The notes: generated by a model not told the origin, from the letters alone. A stretch of DNA of 64,000 nucleotides from Paraburkholderia sp. PGU19 (GCF_013426915.1 NZ_AP023181.1:496001-560000), one strand, 5' to 3'. Shown: positions 45,612-54,793, counted from the first letter of the stretch. Numbers and translations are program-made.

Positions 45612-46259
45612 ATGAACATTGCCCACATCAGATCGCGATTTTTCGTTGCCGTCCTGTTCTTCACGATGCTTGCCTTCGGCAACACGGTATCGGCGCAGAC
45701 CGTCGATAGCTCCGATCCGCAGATTCTGGTCAAATCGGTGACGCAGCAGGTCCTCGACGAAGTCCACAGGCAGGCGATCGACCCCTCGGATATCCCACGC
45801 ATCATGGACATCGTGAACCGGGACATCCTGCCTTATATCGACTTCGAACATACGACGCAGCTTGCGTTGGCCCGCTACTGGCGAACGGCCACCCCCGCGC
45901 AACAGCAGCAACTCGTGCAACAGTTCAAGATGCTGCTGATCCACTTGTATTCAGGCGCGCTCGCGCAGCTCAAGCCGGATCAGAAGATCGAATATCCGCC
46001 GATGCGCGTCGCGCCGACGGACACCGACGCCGTCGTGCGCACGATCGCTTCCACCAATGCGCAGCCCGTCGAGATCGATTACCGCTTGCGCAAGACGCCG
46101 CAAGGCTGGCGCGTATACGACCTCAACGTGATGGGCGCATGGCTCGTGCAGACGTATCGGCAGCAGTTCGGCGAGACGATCCAGCAAAGCGGCATCGATG
46201 GGCTGCTGCGGTTTTTGACGGACCGCAATCAGCAGCTTGCGTCGGGCAAGCCGCAGTGA
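45612..46259 (+). CDS. MlaC/Ttg2D-family phospholipid-binding periplasmic protein
   Basis: A 215-aa protein with signal peptide (cut after about VSA) and the MlaC fold (YIDFEHTTQLALARYWRTA, RLRKTPQGWRVYDLNVMGAWL). MlaC shuttles phospholipids between outer and inner membrane. Other mla genes are absent here, so this is a solitary copy, perhaps working with an importer encoded elsewhere. It is divergent from etfB across a 219-base gap. Confidence 0.85.
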   Translation: MNIAHIRSRFFVAVLFFTMLAFGNTVSAQTVDSSDPQILVKSVTQQVLDEVHRQAIDPSDIPRIMDIVNRDILPYIDFEHTTQLALARYWRTATPAQQQQLVQQFKMLLIHLYSGALAQLKPDQKIEYPPMRVAPTDTDAVVRTIASTNAQPVEIDYRLRKTPQGWRVYDLNVMGAWLVQTYRQQFGETIQQSGIDGLLRFLTDRNQQLASGKPQ

Positions 46260-46304
46260 GCGGCGTTATCTGAAGCGGCGAATCGAGGGTGGGTATAGCG
46301 CCCG

Positions 46305-46345
46305 CGCGCGCATCGTGACGCTGGAAACACAGCACGACGCGCGCG
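46305..46345. terminator. Hairpin between convergent mlaC-like and dehalogenase genes
   Basis: CGCGCGCATCGT (46305-46316) pairs with ACGACGCGCGCG (46334-46345) with one mismatch and a 17-base loop. Position between two converging genes suggests a bidirectional terminator. Confidence 0.4.
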
Positions 46346-46372
46346 TGGCAGACAGACGCCAATCGCGCGCTT

Positions 46373-47056
46373 TCAGGCAGCCGCCGAAGCGAACAACGTC
46401 ACGAGACGATCCAGACCGTTCACCTCCCAGTCCGGCCGCTGTCCCATTTCCTCGAACGTCTTGCCGCCGCGGTTGATCCAGCAGGTCGGAAAACCGAAGT
46501 AGCGCGCACCTGTCGCATCCCACGCGTTCGACGACACGAACAGGATTTCCCTCCGGCCGACGCCAAACGTCTGTTCCGCCAGTTCGTAAGCGCGATTGTC
46601 CGGCTTGTAGACGCGCACGGGATCGACGCTCAGCAGATGGTCGAAGCTGTTCCGAAGCCCTGCGTTAGTCACGACGGCATCGATCGAATGCGGCGAGCCG
46701 TTCGACAGGATCGCGAGCTTCAGTCCGCGATCCCGCAGCGCGCGCAGCGCATCCGGCACTTCCGGATACGCTTGCAGACGCAGATACGCGTCCGACAGCG
46801 AGCGGCATGCGCGCTCGTCGAGTTCAAGCCCAAGATGCCGGATCGTGAAGCGCAACGCTTCTTCCGTCACGTGCTCGAACGGGATATAGCGGTTCATCAG
46901 GCTGCGCAGCCAGGTGTATTCGAGTTGCTTCTGCCGCCACACGTTGCTGATTTCCTGGCCGCGTCCAGGGAACTGCGCGTCGCACTGGACGGCAACCGAA
47001 TGCACGTCGAACAGCGTGCCGTACAGGTCGAATGCAATGGCCTTGATGTGGTTCAT
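46373..47056 (-). CDS. L-2-haloacid dehalogenase-type HAD hydrolase
   Basis: A 227-aa type II haloacid dehalogenase. Nucleophile Asp10 in [13 protein letters not shown], motif [11 protein letters not shown], a lysine in [13 protein letters not shown] and the [16 protein letters not shown] block, all diagnostic of L-2-haloacid dehalogenases. It would turn L-2-haloacids into D-hydroxyacids. GGAGGAG precedes the ATG. It follows the CGNR gene by 54 bases on the same strand. Confidence 0.9.
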   Translation of the reverse strand: MNHIKAIAFDLYGTLFDVHSVAVQCDAQFPGRGQEISNVWRQKQLEYTWLRSLMNRYIPFEHVTEEALRFTIRHLGLELDERACRSLSDAYLRLQAYPEVPDALRALRDRGLKLAILSNGSPHSIDAVVTNAGLRNSFDHLLSVDPVRVYKPDNRAYELAEQTFGVGRREILFVSSNAWDATGARYFGFPTCWINRGGKTFEEMGQRPDWEVNGLDRLVTLFASAAA

Positions 47057-47110
47057 ACCGCGTTCTCCTCCAGAAAAATGTGAAGCGCTGCCGCGTGCGT
47101 GTCTCGCGGT

Positions 47111-47743
47111 TTAGTCCCGATTCTCCTCCTTGAGCCGCGCCCGATGCGCGGCCACTTTCGCCCGATTGCCGCAGACGGCCATGCTGCACCACCTGCGCGC
47201 ATGGCCTCGCGTGTGATCGGCGAACAGCAGCGTGCACGTCGGCCCTTCGCACGCCTTCACCTGCGTGAAATCCTCTTCGCAGACGAGTTTCGCCAGCGCC
47301 TCGGCGATCGGCATCAGCAGCGACTCCGCCGACTGCCAGCGCCGCACCGTGTGAAACGAAAACGCGGTCGGCGCGTCCGGACTGTTCGCGACGATCTCGC
47401 CATGCTGTTCGTCGCGCGCGAGTAACGCGTTCAAGGGTTCGAGTTCGCGCAGATCGGTTGCCGCGAGCGCATGCCCTTTCCTCTTTTTCACGTACCCCCG
47501 AAACCACTCGCGCAGTTCGCGCGCCTTCGCCGCGACCTCATCGAGTTCGGCGGGCGTCGTGCGCGAACGGATCGCCGCGAGCGCATCGGGCGGCACCATG
47601 CCGGCCTGGTCGAGCCAGCCGAGCAGCCCTTCGCCGTCGCTGATCCAGTCGACGGGCACGTCGACGGGCGTCGCAATCGAATTCAGGAAATCGAGCCCCG
47701 GCGCGTCGGCCAAAAACATGGCCGGTATCTGGCGGTAGTCCAT
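47111..47743 (-). CDS. CGNR zinc-finger regulator (ABATE domain)
   Basis: A 210-aa protein with an N-terminal ABATE/DUF1470 domain and a C-terminal CGNR zinc finger (CEGPTCTLLF, then RRWCSMAVCGNRAKVAAHR), a putative stress-related DNA-binding module. It is divergent from the hydrolase/reductase/SDR genes at 47938 onward and is the likely regulator of both sides. The gap between them is rich in GTAAC/GTTAC repeats. Confidence 0.87.
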   Translation of the reverse strand: MDYRQIPAMFLADAPGLDFLNSIATPVDVPVDWISDGEGLLGWLDQAGMVPPDALAAIRSRTTPAELDEVAAKARELREWFRGYVKKRKGHALAATDLRELEPLNALLARDEQHGEIVANSPDAPTAFSFHTVRRWQSAESLLMPIAEALAKLVCEEDFTQVKACEGPTCTLLFADHTRGHARRWCSMAVCGNRAKVAAHRARLKEENRD

Positions 47744-47777
47744 TGCTATGACGAATGTAAGGTGACGATGACTCCAT

Positions 47778-47852
47778 CGTAACCACTAAAAAAGCACTTG
47801 ACAAGTTACATTGTCAATTCGTAACCTATAAAACATGCGCTGAACGGTTACA
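47778..47852. promoter_or_regulatory. Repeat-rich operator region between CGNR gene and hydrolase operon
   Basis: CGTAACC occurs at 47778-47784 and 47820-47826, GGTTAC (its reverse) at 47846-47851, and GTTAC at 47805-47809. A perfect inverted repeat TTGACAA/TTGTCAA spans 47798-47817. The region is markedly AT-rich for this replicon. Probable binding site of the CGNR protein; exact -35/-10 boxes cannot be set. Confidence 0.55.
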
Positions 47853-47937
47853 CAGAATTGCGCGATTCTGAAGCAAGGCGCGGCACAAGTCGCGTTGACT
47901 GAGTCGAGTGAAATTTATCTTTACGGAGAGAAACGCC

Positions 47938-48792
47938 ATGTCCACGATTGCCCATCGCCGCGCCGACGTTGACGGTTTCAACGTGTTCTATCGGGAAGCG
48001 GGCCGCGCCGGCGCGCCGAAGCTGCTACTGCTGCACGGCTTTCCGAGTTCCAGCCACATGTTCCGCGACCTGATTCCGCTGCTCGCCGACCGGTTTCATA
48101 TCGTCGCGCCGGATTTGCCGGGCTTCGGCCAGTCGGACATGCCGGAGCGCGACCAATTCGCCTACACGTTCGATAACCTCGCCAATGTGATCGACCGGTT
48201 CACGGAAGTGATCGGCTTCGAGCGCTACGCTGTCTACGTTTTCGATTACGGCGCGCCGACGGGCTTCCGGCTCGCGCTGAAGCACCCCGAGCGCATCACG
48301 GCGATCATTTCGCAGAACGGCAACGCGTATGTGGAAGGACTGAGCGAAGGCTGGAATCCTATTCAGGCGTACTGGAAGGAGCCGACGCAAGCGAACCGCG
48401 ACGCGCTGCGAGCCATGCTGACCCGCGACACGACGATCTGGCAATACACGCACGGCGTGAGCGACGCGACGCAGGTTTCGCCCGACGGCTATTCGCTCGA
48501 CGACTACTACATGAACCGTCGCGGCGCGCACGAGATCCAGCTTGACCTGTTCGGCGACTATCAAAGCAACGTCGCGCTGTACCCGGCGTTCCAGCAGTAC
48601 TTCCGCACGCACCAGCCGCCGTTTCTCGCGGTGTGGGGCAAGAACGATCCGTTCTTCCTGCCGCCCGGCGCCGAAGCGTTCAAGCGCGATCTGCCGAATG
48701 CGGACGTGCGTTTCTTCGATACGGGCCACTTCGCGCTCGAAACACACGCGGCTGACATCGCCGCCGCCATTACCGGCTTTCTGACTCGCTGA
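47938..48792 (+). CDS. Alpha/beta hydrolase with aspartate nucleophile
   Basis: A 284-aa alpha/beta hydrolase. HGFP (33-36) forms the oxyanion hole; the nucleophile elbow reads VFDYGAPTG with Asp103, as in epoxide hydrolases and haloalkane dehalogenases rather than a serine esterase; the histidine lies in TGHFALE. GGAG precedes ATG 47938. The haloacid dehalogenase two genes away makes haloalkane or epoxide turnover an interesting but unproven option. Confidence 0.85.
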   Translation: MSTIAHRRADVDGFNVFYREAGRAGAPKLLLLHGFPSSSHMFRDLIPLLADRFHIVAPDLPGFGQSDMPERDQFAYTFDNLANVIDRFTEVIGFERYAVYVFDYGAPTGFRLALKHPERITAIISQNGNAYVEGLSEGWNPIQAYWKEPTQANRDALRAMLTRDTTIWQYTHGVSDATQVSPDGYSLDDYYMNRRGAHEIQLDLFGDYQSNVALYPAFQQYFRTHQPPFLAVWGKNDPFFLPPGAEAFKRDLPNADVRFFDTGHFALETHAADIAAAITGFLTR

Positions 48793-48886
48793 AACCAGAA
48801 ATGACAGGCGAACGGCTCGTTCGCCTGCTCGTTCACCTGATTACACACTGCGTCGACCGACGCGCCATCCCCCTAGGAGAATCCTC

Positions 48887-49858
48887 ATGCGTGCAATCGT
48901 GCTCGAAAAGTTCGGTGGTATCGACAGCCTCGTCTATACGGAAATGCCGGAACCGGAACCGCTGGAAGGTCACGTGGTCATCGAAATCAAGGCGTTCGGC
49001 ATCAATCACGCCGAAATGCATATGCGGCGCGGCGAATGGGCCGAAGCCGCGAAGGTGAGCGGAATCGAATGCGTGGGCATCGTGAAGTCGTGTCCGGGCG
49101 GCGAGTTTCCCGTCGGCGCGAAGGTCGCTGCGCTGATGGGCGGCCTCGGTCGCACGATCAACGGCAGCTACGCGGAGTACACGCGGGCACCCGTTTCGAA
49201 CGTCGCGCTGATCGAATCCGATCTGCCGTGGGCAGAACTCGCGGCAATTCCCGAAACCTACGCGACGGCGTGGACATGCCTGTTCCGCAACCTCGAACTC
49301 AAGGCCGGGCAAACCGTTGTGATTCGCGGCGCGACGTCGTCGTTCGGACAGGCCGCTGTGAATCTCGCCGTGAATGCGGGTGCGAAGGTGATCGCGACGA
49401 CGCGCAGTCAGGCGCGCTTCGACATGCTCAAAGCACTCGGTGCCGAGCGCGTCGAACTGGAAGGTCCCGATCTGTCGAAGCGCATCGCAGAAGCGAAGCA
49501 GATCGACGCGGTGCTCGATCTGGTCGGCAACAGTGTGATTCTCGATTCGCTCCAGATGCTGCGCCGTGGCGGTCGCGCGTGTCTCGCTGGCTGGCTTGGC
49601 GGTCTTGCGCCGATCGCGGATTTCAATCCGTTGCTGCAAATGACGAGCGGCGTGTACCTGACGTTCTTCGGCAGCTTCGTGTTCGGTACGCCGGGTTTCC
49701 CGCTTTCCGATGTGCCGCTGCAAGCCATCGCCGCCGATGTCGCTGCCGGCCGACTCAAGGCGAAGCCGTCGCGCGTGTTCTCGTTCGATCAGATCCACGA
49801 AGCGCACCGCGTGATGGAAGCGAATGAAGCGGGCGGCAAGATGGTCGTCGTCCACTAA
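48887..49858 (+). CDS. Quinone-oxidoreductase-type zinc-independent dehydrogenase
   Basis: A 323-aa medium-chain reductase lacking zinc ligands. N-terminal GroES-like fold (MRAIVLEKFGGIDSL), NADPH site VIRGATSSFGQAAVNLA near residue 147. Related to QorA-like enone/quinone reductases. It lies 94 bases after the hydrolase and 33 before the SDR gene, likely one operon under the CGNR regulator. Confidence 0.88.
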   Translation: MRAIVLEKFGGIDSLVYTEMPEPEPLEGHVVIEIKAFGINHAEMHMRRGEWAEAAKVSGIECVGIVKSCPGGEFPVGAKVAALMGGLGRTINGSYAEYTRAPVSNVALIESDLPWAELAAIPETYATAWTCLFRNLELKAGQTVVIRGATSSFGQAAVNLAVNAGAKVIATTRSQARFDMLKALGAERVELEGPDLSKRIAEAKQIDAVLDLVGNSVILDSLQMLRRGGRACLAGWLGGLAPIADFNPLLQMTSGVYLTFFGSFVFGTPGFPLSDVPLQAIAADVAAGRLKAKPSRVFSFDQIHEAHRVMEANEAGGKMVVVH

Positions 49859-49891
49859 AACCTGTTGACGCATCCAACCAGGAGAAACGAC

Positions 49892-50661
49892 ATGTCAAGC
49901 AAAGTAGCGATCGTCACGGGCGCTAGCCAAGGCATCGGCCGTTCGACGGCAATCAGACTGGCGAAGGACTTCGGTGCGCTCGTGCTGGTCGCGCGCAATC
50001 GCGAGAATCTGGACGAAACGGCGCAGGCCGTGATCGATGCGGGCGCGAAGGCGCTCGCTATTGACATCGACCTGTCGCTGCCGAGTGCCGCGCAGGAAGT
50101 CGTCGATCAGGCGCTGGCGTCGTTTGGCCGGATCGACGCGTTGCTTAACATTGCGGGCGCGGTGCCGCAAATCGACGTGTTCGATATGACCGACGAACAG
50201 TGGGAGCACGGCCTTGCATTGAAGCTGCACGGCGCGCGGCGTCTGACGATTGCAGCGTGGCCCGCGTTGAAGGCGACGTCGGGTCGGTCGTGCTGATGTC
50301 GGGTAACTCCGCGCTGTTTCCGAAGGCGCCGTATGCGGCCGTCGGCACGATCAACGCGGCGATCGTCGCGTTGGCGAAGGCATTCTCGGATCGCGGCATC
50401 GAAGACGGCGTGCAGGTCAACAGCGTGTTGCCTGGCCCGGTGATGACGGGGCGTCGCCAGTCGTATCTGGAGCATTGGGCGCCGCTGCACAACATGACTG
50501 TCGAAGAAGCGACGGCGAAGTTTCCAAAGGAAGCAGGCATTGCGCGGTACGGCGAGCCCGAGGAAATCGCCGAGTTGATGGCGTTTATCGTATCGCCCGG
50601 CGCGCACTGGATGACGGGATCGTCGTTGCGCATGGATGGCGGAGAAGTGAAATCGATTTGA
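49892..50661 (+). pseudogene. Short-chain dehydrogenase/reductase with a one-base frameshift
   Basis: ATG 49892 (AGGAG upstream) starts an SDR with the NAD(P) motif TGASQGIG and LLNIAGAVP. The frame breaks near 50281-50283 (GGG) and ends at 50296, while the next frame continues the family sequence (VVLMSGNSALFPKAPYAAVGT, then the C-terminal GSSLRMDGG) to 50661. Adding one base gives a normal 256-residue SDR. The active-site Tyr of YxxxK is seen as YAAVGT, so the usual lysine four residues on is replaced and catalysis may be atypical even if the frame is intact. Confidence 0.8.
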
Positions 50662-50667
50662 GGTCGC

Positions 50668-50698
50668 GGCCGGCAGGCGGTGGATTCGCATGCCGGCC
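50668..50698. terminator. Bidirectional terminator between SDR and DUF2182 genes
   Basis: GGCCGGCA (50668-50675) pairs perfectly with TGCCGGCC (50691-50698), followed by TTTC on the plus strand; 15-base loop. It lies exactly between two convergent stop codons. Confidence 0.65.
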
Positions 50699-50703
50699 TT
50701 TCG

Positions 50704-51495
50704 TCAAGATGCTTGCAAGAGCAGCCATAAGCCTCTAACCACAACGGCGACGCCAATCGCTTGCGCAATACGCTCGGGATATGGCGCGAGACGTTCAGCC
50801 GTGATCGCCAGCGTTACGAATGCCATTGCGCGCAGATCCATCATGCCGTTGACGAGAAGCACCGACGTTAGTCCCGCGCAGCACAAGATGCAATGCACGC
50901 CGAGACGCATGCCTTGCTTCCATGCTTCGCTTGCGCTGCGCGTCGCCGTCAGCATCCGGCTGCACGCCAGATAACGCGACTTCCATGCGCTGAACTGCGC
51001 GATGCCTGCGAGCAGCACGACACAGCCCGCCGCGACGGGCATCGCGCGAGCCAGCGACGGCACGCGCAACGCAAGCGTCATCAATGCGACGCCCAGCACA
51101 AACACGACCACGCCGAGAAGAGCCCACACGAAGAAGTAGCCGACACCCGCCAGCGCAGTCATCCAACGCACACGCATCACGCCCGTTCTGCCGATGGCTT
51201 CGTGATAGCGCCACAGCACGGGCGCGAGCGACGGCAGCATCATCGCGATCATCATCACGATCCACATGCCGATGAACGTCGCCGCGACGCGTGGCCATTT
51301 CTGCCCGCACATCGGCGCCCATGTCATCGACAGCGACCAGCCGCCCGGCATCGGCAGTCCGCTCATCGACGACATCGACATGCCCGCGATGACTGTCAGC
51401 GCAGCCGAAGCCACGAAGACCAGCGCCACAACACCGAAGAACGCGCGCCGCGACGCACGCGGATTCGCCACAGCATTCAAGGTGTCCGTTTGCAT
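50704..51495 (-). CDS. DUF2182 membrane protein
   Basis: A 263-aa protein with about seven spans and the DUF2182 marks MWIVMMIAMMLPSLAPVLWRY and HCILCCAGL, methionine- and cysteine-rich segments that suggest metal contact. Function unknown; members often pair with DUF1326, absent here. It lies 29 bases after the DUF899 gene, same strand. Confidence 0.83.
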   Translation of the reverse strand: MQTDTLNAVANPRASRRAFFGVVALVFVASAALTVIAGMSMSSMSGLPMPGGWSLSMTWAPMCGQKWPRVAATFIGMWIVMMIAMMLPSLAPVLWRYHEAIGRTGVMRVRWMTALAGVGYFFVWALLGVVVFVLGVALMTLALRVPSLARAMPVAAGCVVLLAGIAQFSAWKSRYLACSRMLTATRSASEAWKQGMRLGVHCILCCAGLTSVLLVNGMMDLRAMAFVTLAITAERLAPYPERIAQAIGVAVVVRGLWLLLQAS

Positions 51496-51524
51496 GAAAA
51501 CGCCAGCGAAATCCACGATCCACC

Positions 51525-52289
51525 TCAACGCCGTTCGTACTCGTCGTGACGCCGCCACCAGATGCCCTTCTCGTTGCGCCCTTTCGGCGCACGGTCGAGC
51601 CACTGGTACATGCCCCACAGTCCATCCACACCGCGCGCGTACGTCGAATACGCGTGATACACGACGCCGTCCTCGTATACGAAGGTGCTGATGCCCGGCC
51701 TGTCGCGCGAATAGGCGGGCGCATCGGTGCCGCAACTGGCCGCGAACCGGACGACAGGTTCCGGCGCGGGCGTCATGTCCATTGCATGCCCCGCGCGCTC
51801 GAAGTTGTATTCGATATCGCCCGCGCGTTGCTGCGCTTCCGTGAACGACACGCTGAAATCGAAGTTGAAATCGCTACCGTCCGCCGATGCCCACGGAAAC
51901 TTCCACCCCATCCGCGCCTTGTAAGCCTGCAACTTCGCGAGCGGCGCGCGGGACACGGCCATCAGCGTCACATCGTGATTCGCGAGATGCACGGCGACGC
52001 CATCGAAGCCATCCGCGATCGCCGAGCACGACGGGCAACCCGCCGTGTAGTCGGGACCGAACATGAAGTGATAGACGATCAGTTGCGAGCGTCCTCTGAA
52101 AAGATCCGTCAGCGTCGCGCTACCCTCGTCCGTTTCGAAACGGTACGGCTTGTCGATCTTCACCCACGGCAGCGCCTCACGCTGCCGCGCAAGTTCGTCG
52201 CTGCGCCGCGTCAACGCCTTCTCCGCTTCCAGCAGTTCGAGGCGTGCTTTTAGCCATGCGTCGCGTGTGGCGACCGTATGCTTGCTCAT
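51525..52289 (-). CDS. DUF899 thioredoxin-like protein
   Basis: A 254-aa protein of the DUF899 family: LIVYHFMFGPDYTAGCPSC places a CxxC-like site on a thioredoxin-type fold, and the C-terminal DGLWGMYQWLDRAPKGRNE is characteristic. Probably a cytosolic redox protein. GGAGGG stands 7 bases before ATG 52289. It is divergent from the regulator gene at 52365 across 75 bases. Confidence 0.87.
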   Translation of the reverse strand: MSKHTVATRDAWLKARLELLEAEKALTRRSDELARQREALPWVKIDKPYRFETDEGSATLTDLFRGRSQLIVYHFMFGPDYTAGCPSCSAIADGFDGVAVHLANHDVTLMAVSRAPLAKLQAYKARMGWKFPWASADGSDFNFDFSVSFTEAQQRAGDIEYNFERAGHAMDMTPAPEPVVRFAASCGTDAPAYSRDRPGISTFVYEDGVVYHAYSTYARGVDGLWGMYQWLDRAPKGRNEKGIWWRRHDEYERR

Positions 52290-52364
52290 CGTTCGTCCCT
52301 CCGTTGAATGTCCAATGCGTGCCGTCGATGAAACGTGTCGTGCTAGATTAGTGCGGGACATTCA

Positions 52365-53618
52365 ATGAACGGGAGTGACAAGTGTGGCGTGATTCAGATG
52401 GACGCAACCCTCGCAGCCGCCGCGCGCTCGCTCGCCGCGGGTAATCCCCTCGGCGCGCTGAACCGCGTCGCGTTGCGCGACGACGCGCCCGCGCTCGCGC
52501 TGCGCGGCATCGCGATGGCGCAACTCGGCGACCTCGCGCGCGCGAAGGCGCTGATTCGCAGCGCGGCGCGCGCGTTCGGTCCGAGGGAAGCCGTTGCCCG
52601 CGCGCGATGCATCGTCGCCGAAGCGGAGATTGCGCTTGCGTCGCGCGATCTCGGCTGGCCCGCGAAATCGCTCGAAGCCGCACGCCGGACGCTCGAAGCG
52701 CATGACGACCGCCAGAACGCCGCACACGCGCGCAATCTTCAGGTGCGCCGTCTGCTGCTGATCGGGCATCTCGACGAGGCCGAACGTCTGCTCGACGGTC
52801 TCGATGCCGCGCCCTTTCCGCCTGCATCGAGCGCCGCGCACGAGCTGATCGTCGCGGGTATCGCAATGCGGCGCCTGCGCACGAAGATCGCTCGCGCGGC
52901 GCTGGCGAAAGCGGAACGCGCCGCGCGCCATGCCGGCATTCCTGGTCTCGCAGCGGAAGTGGAAAACGCAGCGCGCCTGCTCGATACACCCGCTGCGCGT
53001 CTGATCGCAGGCGGCGACGAACGGCTTCTGCTGCTCGAAGATGTCGAAGCGTTGATGGCATCGAAAGCGCTCGTCATCGACGCTTGCCGTTACGCCGTGC
53101 GCGACGGGGACCACGTCGTGCCGCTCGCGACGCGCCCCGTGCTGTTCACGCTTGTGCGAATGCTCGCCGAAGCCTGGCCCAACGACGTGCCGCGCGACAC
53201 GCTGATCGAGCGCGCATTCCGCATGAAGCACGCGGACGAAACGCATCGCGCGCGCCTGCGTGTCGAGATCGGACGGCTGCGCACGATGCTCGGCGCGCTC
53301 GCCGATATCGATGCCACGAAGCGCGGCTTCGCACTGACGCCGCGCCGCGCATCCGAAGTGGTCGTGCTGGCGCGGCCCGTCGACGAAGAACACGCGTCGT
53401 TACTGGCGTTGCTCGCGGACGGCGAATCGTGGTCGAGTTCCGCGCTCGCGCTTGCACTCGGCGCGAGCCAGCGAACCGTGCAGCGCGCGCTCGATACCCT
53501 CGCGTCGGCGGGCAAGGTGCAGTCGTTCGGCCAGGGCCGCGCGCGCCGCTGGATGATGCCGCCCATGCCGGGTTTCGCGACAGTCTTGTTACTCCCCGCT
53601 GCGCTGCCAATCGATTAG
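52365..53618 (+). CDS. Helical-repeat/winged-helix transcriptional regulator
   Basis: A 417-aa protein. Residues about 15-220 are TPR-like helical repeats; 240-325 resemble an OmpR-like winged helix (VLFTLVRMLAEAWPNDVPRDTLIERAF); 345-395 form a second helix-turn-helix (SSSALALALGASQRTVQRALDTL). Cytosolic. It is divergent from the DUF899-DUF2182 unit and likely controls it, and precedes the propeller gene by 38 bases. Start 52365 has GGGA upstream; ATG 52398 is an alternative. Confidence 0.7.
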   Translation: MNGSDKCGVIQMDATLAAAARSLAAGNPLGALNRVALRDDAPALALRGIAMAQLGDLARAKALIRSAARAFGPREAVARARCIVAEAEIALASRDLGWPAKSLEAARRTLEAHDDRQNAAHARNLQVRRLLLIGHLDEAERLLDGLDAAPFPPASSAAHELIVAGIAMRRLRTKIARAALAKAERAARHAGIPGLAAEVENAARLLDTPAARLIAGGDERLLLLEDVEALMASKALVIDACRYAVRDGDHVVPLATRPVLFTLVRMLAEAWPNDVPRDTLIERAFRMKHADETHRARLRVEIGRLRTMLGALADIDATKRGFALTPRRASEVVVLARPVDEEHASLLALLADGESWSSSALALALGASQRTVQRALDTLASAGKVQSFGQGRARRWMMPPMPGFATVLLLPAALPID

Positions 53619-53656
53619 CATGTAAGGCTCGACACTTCACCGACGAGGACGCAAGC

Positions 53657-54325
53657 ATGAAACGCTCACCTGCTGAAATCGTACGTGAATATGGACCTTT
53701 TCCGGACATCGACAACGTGCATGGCGTCACCTACGACGGCCAGCATGTGTGGTTCGCTTCGGGCGAAGCGGTCAACGCGCTCGATCCATCGAGCGGAGAA
53801 ACGGTGCGTTCGATCGAGATTCCCGCAACGGCAGGCACGGCGTTCGACGGACAGCACCTGTACCAGATCGCCGGCGACCAGATTCGCAAGGTCGATCCGA
53901 AGACGGGCGGCGTGCTTGCGACGATTCCCGCGCCTGCAGGCAGCAATTCGGGGCTCGCGTGGGCGGAAGGCGCGCTGTGGGTCGGGCAGTATCAGGAACG
54001 CAAGATCCATCAACTCGATCCGCAGACAGGCGCGATACTTCGCACGATCGAATCGAACCGGTTCGTCACGGGCGTGACATGGGTGGACGGCGAGTTGTGG
54101 CACGGTACGTGGGAAGGCGACCAGAGCGATTTGCGACACGTCGATCCGCGCACGGGTGAAGTGCTGGAGACGCTCGACATGCCGGAAGGGGTCCGTGTGT
54201 CGGGCGTCGAATCGGATGGTGCTGAACGGTTCTTCTGCGGCGGTGGCAACAGCGGAACACTGCGTGCTGTGCGCAGGCCGAAACGCAGCGACGCGCAAGC
54301 ACCCGTTGACGCGACGAGTGATTGA
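53657..54325 (+). CDS. Glutamine-cyclotransferase/Vgb-like beta-propeller protein
   Basis: A 222-aa protein without signal peptide made of repeated blade motifs (GEAVNALDPSSGETVRSI, GDQIRKVDPKTGGVLATI, RKIHQLDPQTGAILRTI, DLRHVDPRTGEVLETLD), about five blades. It resembles PQQ/YVTN and glutaminyl cyclase-like propellers. GAGGA precedes the ATG. Probably an accessory of the DUF899/regulator group; function unknown. Confidence 0.7.
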   Translation: MKRSPAEIVREYGPFPDIDNVHGVTYDGQHVWFASGEAVNALDPSSGETVRSIEIPATAGTAFDGQHLYQIAGDQIRKVDPKTGGVLATIPAPAGSNSGLAWAEGALWVGQYQERKIHQLDPQTGAILRTIESNRFVTGVTWVDGELWHGTWEGDQSDLRHVDPRTGEVLETLDMPEGVRVSGVESDGAERFFCGGGNSGTLRAVRRPKRSDAQAPVDATSD

Positions 54326-54406
54326 CACAGTTTCCAGGAAAGCCTGCGTCGCATAGCGCTATACTTTCGCGCTTTTACTGCTGACGCCAGGCATCAAGGA
54401 ATACTC

Positions 54407-54748
54407 ATGAGCACGCTACCCCATTGTCCCAAATGCAATTCCGGGTTCACGTACGAAGACGCGGGCGTCTATATCTGCCCGGAATGTGCGCATGAATGGT
54501 CGACGCAGTCAGTGGTGACGACCGAACCCGCCGAAAAGGTCTATCGGGATTCGGCCGGAAACGTCTTGCAGGACGGCGATACCGTGACTGTCATCAAGGA
54601 CCTGAAACTGAAAGGCTCGGCAGGCGTGGTCAAGATGGGCACCAAGGTAAAGAATATCCGGCTGGTGGACAGTGATCACGATATCGATTGCAAGATCGAT
54701 GGCTTCGGCGCCATGAGTCTGAAGTCGGAATTCGTCAGGAAGGTGTGA
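54407..54748 (+). CDS. yjdM: YjdM/PhnA-family zinc-ribbon protein
   Basis: A 113-aa protein with an N-terminal zinc ribbon ([20 protein letters not shown]) and C-terminal SH3-like PhnA domain ([16 protein letters not shown]). Formerly called PhnA in E. coli; not itself shown to be a phosphonatase there. Stand-alone gene with 81 bases upstream. Confidence 0.92.
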   Translation: MSTLPHCPKCNSGFTYEDAGVYICPECAHEWSTQSVVTTEPAEKVYRDSAGNVLQDGDTVTVIKDLKLKGSAGVVKMGTKVKNIRLVDSDHDIDCKIDGFGAMSLKSEFVRKV

Positions 54749-54749
54749 G

Positions 54750-54772
54750 CGGCGGGCAACCGCGACCCGCCG
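54750..54772. terminator. Hairpin between convergent yjdM and response-regulator genes
   Basis: CGGCGGG (54750-54756) pairs with CCCGCCG (54766-54772) around nine bases, 2 bases after the yjdM stop. Probable terminator without a T-run. Confidence 0.45.
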
Positions 54773-54793
54773 GACAGCCCTCCGCTGCCCGGC

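Noticed and set aside
47798..47832. Sigma70 promoter TTGACA ... TATAAA
   Set aside because: Spacing is 23 bases, too long for a standard promoter; TTGACA is more likely part of the inverted repeat.
50200..50661. Independent short dehydrogenase gene
   Set aside because: It begins in mid-fold and completes the SDR started at 49892; a one-base deletion is the simpler explanation.
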